A stretch of DNA of 8,867 nt, from the NCBI GenBank assembly GCA_023405875.1, contig JAEXXN010000435.1:1-8867 (forward strand), read 5' to 3'. Positions 7,546 through 8,867 of the stretch are shown one piece after another. The translations under genes and the position numbers were made by a program. Origin of the DNA: Bacillota bacterium (GTDB taxonomy: Bacteria; Bacillota; Clostridia; Lutisporales; Lutisporaceae). The notes beneath the pieces were generated by a model. It had not been told where the DNA came from. It saw nothing but the letters and a program-made list of their open reading frames with translations, and searched no databases. Each line of letters begins with the position of its first letter. The first letter of the stretch is position 1.

Positions 7546-7574
7546 ATTATAAGCATATCATCCGGTTATGTCCG
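7546..7574 (-). promoter_or_regulatory. Candidate promoter of the SLH protein gene
   Basis: A perfect TATAAT at 7551-7546 has CGGACA (4 of 6 consensus bases) at 7574-7569 with 17-base spacing. It lies just downstream of the trpS stop and about 95 bases before the SLH gene start. A second, weaker pair closer to the gene is TTGTTG and TAGACT with 17-base spacing. I see no clear terminator between trpS and this promoter. Confidence 0.4.
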
Positions 7575-7585
7575 CAAGCTTCATG

Positions 7586-8569
7586 CTAAATAGATATTTT
7601 CATTGCAGCGTTCACTTTTGACATTGTGTCCGCACCGATTGCATTTGCTCGTTCTGTCCCGCTTACTATTATAGCTTTGACTTCACTTTTACGATTTTCA
7701 TAATATGCTCTTCTTTCACGAAATGGATCAAGCATATCGTTCAGTCTGCTATAAAGAACCTTTTTACAGGCGACACACCCAAGCTTCGCATTTCTGCACA
7801 TTTCGCAAATATTATGATATTCTTCGCTGTTAAAGGCTTTATGATAGGAACAAACTGTACAAATATCAGGATTGCCTTTGTCCGAAACTGCAATTCTGTT
7901 TTTATCCGTTAAAGCGGATTTTATTTTGGCAATCACAGTGTCTTTATCATCCGACAAATAAATTGCGTTTCCCAAGCTTTTACCCATTTTACTGTTCCCG
8001 TCAACTCCAGGAAGCCGGGGAGTATCACTTAAAAGCTCCTGAGGAACTTTTATTGTTTCGCCATATAGATCATTGAACCTGCGAACAATTTTTCTTGCCA
8101 GTTCCATGTGAGGCAATTGATCCTCGCCAACCGGAACAAGATCAGCATTACAAAAAGTGATATCTGCGGCTTGACTGACAGGATACCCTAAAAATCCATA
8201 GGTCAGATCATCGTAGCCATATTGTTTCGCTTCGGTTTTGATTGTCGGATTGTGCCTTAAAGAATTCACAGAAATCAGCATGGAGTAAAAAACCGTAAGC
8301 TCAGCAATGGCAGAAACCTGTGATTGCTGCACAAAGGTAACTTTTTCGGGATCAAGCCCAACAGAAAGATTGTCGACAGCAACATCATAAATACTGGCAT
8401 TGATAAGCTGCGGAGCAGTAAAATGTGTGGTTAATGCCTGCACATCCGCAAGAAGTATAAGGGTATCATATTCCTTCTGGAGTTTTACACGGCTTTGTAA
8501 GCTTCCGATAAAATGCCCTAAATGAAGTTTTCCGGTTGTTCTGTCACCGGTTAAAATACGTTTTTTCAT
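7586..8569 (-). CDS. trpS: Tryptophanyl-tRNA synthetase
   Basis: Charges tRNA-Trp with tryptophan using ATP; class I synthetase, cytoplasmic, 327 residues, the usual length for a compact bacterial TrpRS. The HIGH-type motif is GKLHLGH at 13-19 within TGDRTTGKLHLGHF, and the KMSKS motif is KMGKS at 194-198. The C-terminal region has six cysteines at about 237, 240, 255, 258, 265 and 268. Of these C237-x20-C258-x6-C265-x2-C268 closely matches the C-x22-C-x6-C-x2-C motif that holds a [4Fe-4S] cluster in Thermotoga maritima TrpRS. The start is set at ATG 8569, with AAAGGA 9 bases upstream. An ATG at 8587 in the same frame overlaps that binding site and would add six residues (MKGFFI) before MKKRILTGD. 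Expression should be controlled by the T-box leader in front. The gene stands alone. Confidence 0.95.
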   Translation of the reverse strand: MKKRILTGDRTTGKLHLGHFIGSLQSRVKLQKEYDTLILLADVQALTTHFTAPQLINASIYDVAVDNLSVGLDPEKVTFVQQSQVSAIAELTVFYSMLISVNSLRHNPTIKTEAKQYGYDDLTYGFLGYPVSQAADITFCNADLVPVGEDQLPHMELARKIVRRFNDLYGETIKVPQELLSDTPRLPGVDGNSKMGKSLGNAIYLSDDKDTVIAKIKSALTDKNRIAVSDKGNPDICTVCSYHKAFNSEEYHNICEMCRNAKLGCVACKKVLYSRLNDMLDPFRERRAYYENRKSEVKAIIVSGTERANAIGADTMSKVNAAMKISI

Positions 8570-8578
8570 AATAAAAAA

Positions 8579-8584
8579 TCCTTT
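8579..8584 (-). promoter_or_regulatory. Ribosome binding site deciding the trpS start
   Basis: AAAGGA on the minus strand ends 9 bases before ATG 8569. The alternative ATG at 8587 sits immediately upstream of and touching this element and has only a badly spaced AAAGAG before it. Confidence 0.7.
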
Positions 8585-8593
8585 CATACTCTT

Positions 8594-8641
8594 TTATAAC
8601 GAGGCGAAAGATGTTTCCTTCCTCGTGAAATCTTGTTATAA
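8594..8641 (-). repeat. Inverted repeat in the trpS leader between the T-box terminator and the RBS
   Basis: TTATAAC at 8641-8635 pairs with GTTATAA at 8600-8594. Inside it, ATCTT/AAGAT-type arms (8630-8634 and 8608-8612) or CGAGG/CCTCG arms (8625-8621 and 8604-8600) can form alternative stems. It would be transcribed only after terminator read-through. It may be a 5' stabilising or processing structure; its function is unknown. Confidence 0.5.
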
Positions 8642-8643
8642 AC

Positions 8644-8675
8644 AAAAAAACTTCTATCCCAAAAAGGACAGAAGT
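8644..8675 (-). terminator. T-box-controlled rho-independent terminator of trpS
   Basis: ACTTCTGTCC at 8675-8666 pairs with GGATAGAAGT at 8659-8650 (10 pairs including one G-U) around a 6-base loop TTTTTG, followed by a T-run at 8650-8644. The 5' arm CTTCTGT can instead pair with ACAGAGG at 8684-8678 to make the antiterminator, so the two structures exclude each other. Confidence 0.92.
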
Positions 8676-8867
8676 AACCTCTGTAAGCCACCTATTGAGC
8701 ACGCACTATCATGCGCTCCCTGTATCACGGTCAGGGTTTTCCGTCAACGCCTACTAAGTGTTTCTTTTCGGGTTGCCCTCATAAGTCCATTCGTCAAAAC
8801 TCGAAATACCGCACTCGCATCAACGGCGGCTTTCTGAAATTTCGCTGTAATGACTACTATTCTTAAT
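8644..8867 (-). promoter_or_regulatory. Tryptophan T-box riboswitch leader of trpS
   Basis: Stem I: AGTA at 8858-8855 faces the specifier loop. GTCA (8854-8851) pairs with TGAC (8796-8793), CGAAAT (8844-8839) pairs with ATTTCG (8807-8802), and CCGC (8829-8826) pairs with GCGG (8812-8809) below the apical loop. The specifier loop reads GAATGGACTTATGAG with codon UGG (Trp) at 8789-8787. After linker hairpins (8697-8718 and 8718-8736) comes the antiterminator: AGG (8693-8691) pairs with CCT (8667-8665) and ACAGAGG (8684-8678) with CTTCTGT (8674-8668), around the bulge UGGCUU. UGGC pairs with GCCA, the 3' end expected of bacterial tRNA-Trp with discriminator G73. Uncharged tRNA-Trp should therefore favour read-through into trpS. 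The extreme 5' end of stem I and the promoter lie beyond the window edge. Confidence 0.93.

Noticed and set aside
7480..7585. A terminator for trpS made of AGCAT/ATGCT or ATGG/CCAT arms.
   Set aside because: The arms are 4-5 bp, widely spaced and without a following T-tract, so no terminator is claimed.
8625..8837. A 70-codon plus-strand open frame near the window end.
   Set aside because: It lies wholly opposite the T-box leader, whose paired stems explain the sequence.

Overview
The window reads as chromosomal DNA of an anaerobic, low-to-moderate GC Firmicute of class Clostridia. The evidence is a tryptophan T-box riboswitch, AGGAG-type ribosome binding sites, a lipobox lipoprotein and an SLH-anchored surface protein; the class assignment is inference. 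Every convincing protein gene lies on the minus strand, so transcription runs from high to low coordinates. No tRNA, rRNA, CRISPR array or intact insertion sequence was seen.

In transcription order the layout is as follows. (1) 8644-8867 is a trp T-box leader with a UGG specifier, a UGGC antiterminator bulge matching a GCCA-ended tRNA-Trp, and a rho-independent terminator. It controls trpS (7586-8569), a class I tryptophanyl-tRNA synthetase with a C-terminal cysteine cluster like the [4Fe-4S] site of Thermotoga TrpRS. (2) 5455-7446 encodes an exported protein with three SLH domains, a copper-amine-oxidase-N-like (stalk) domain and an unassigned C-terminal half. Right behind its stop codon, in the same frame, lies a 34-codon remnant resembling the N-terminus of HepT (DUF86), and then a strong hairpin terminator. 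(3) 4270-5184 encodes a lipoprotein of unknown function with a good sigma-A-type promoter of its own. (4) 3943-4269 is an AT-rich gap with a plus-strand open frame of about 30% GC that may be a gene fragment. (5) 3942 down to position 1 is a three-gene export operon: MacB-type ATPase, FtsX/MacB-type permease with two FtsX domains, and an HlyD-type membrane-fusion adaptor that runs off the window edge.

The ABC genes form one unit: the ATPase and permease reading frames overlap and the adaptor follows after 22 bases. Together they should make a MacAB-like export machine in a cell whose SLH protein suggests a Gram-positive-type surface; the substrate cannot be told from sequence. The trpS, SLH and lipoprotein genes look like separate transcription units. 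I found no convincing new multi-gene system. The least ordinary items are the hepT relic joined to the SLH gene, the AT-rich orphan frame, the divergent T-box sequence and the TrpRS cysteine cluster.
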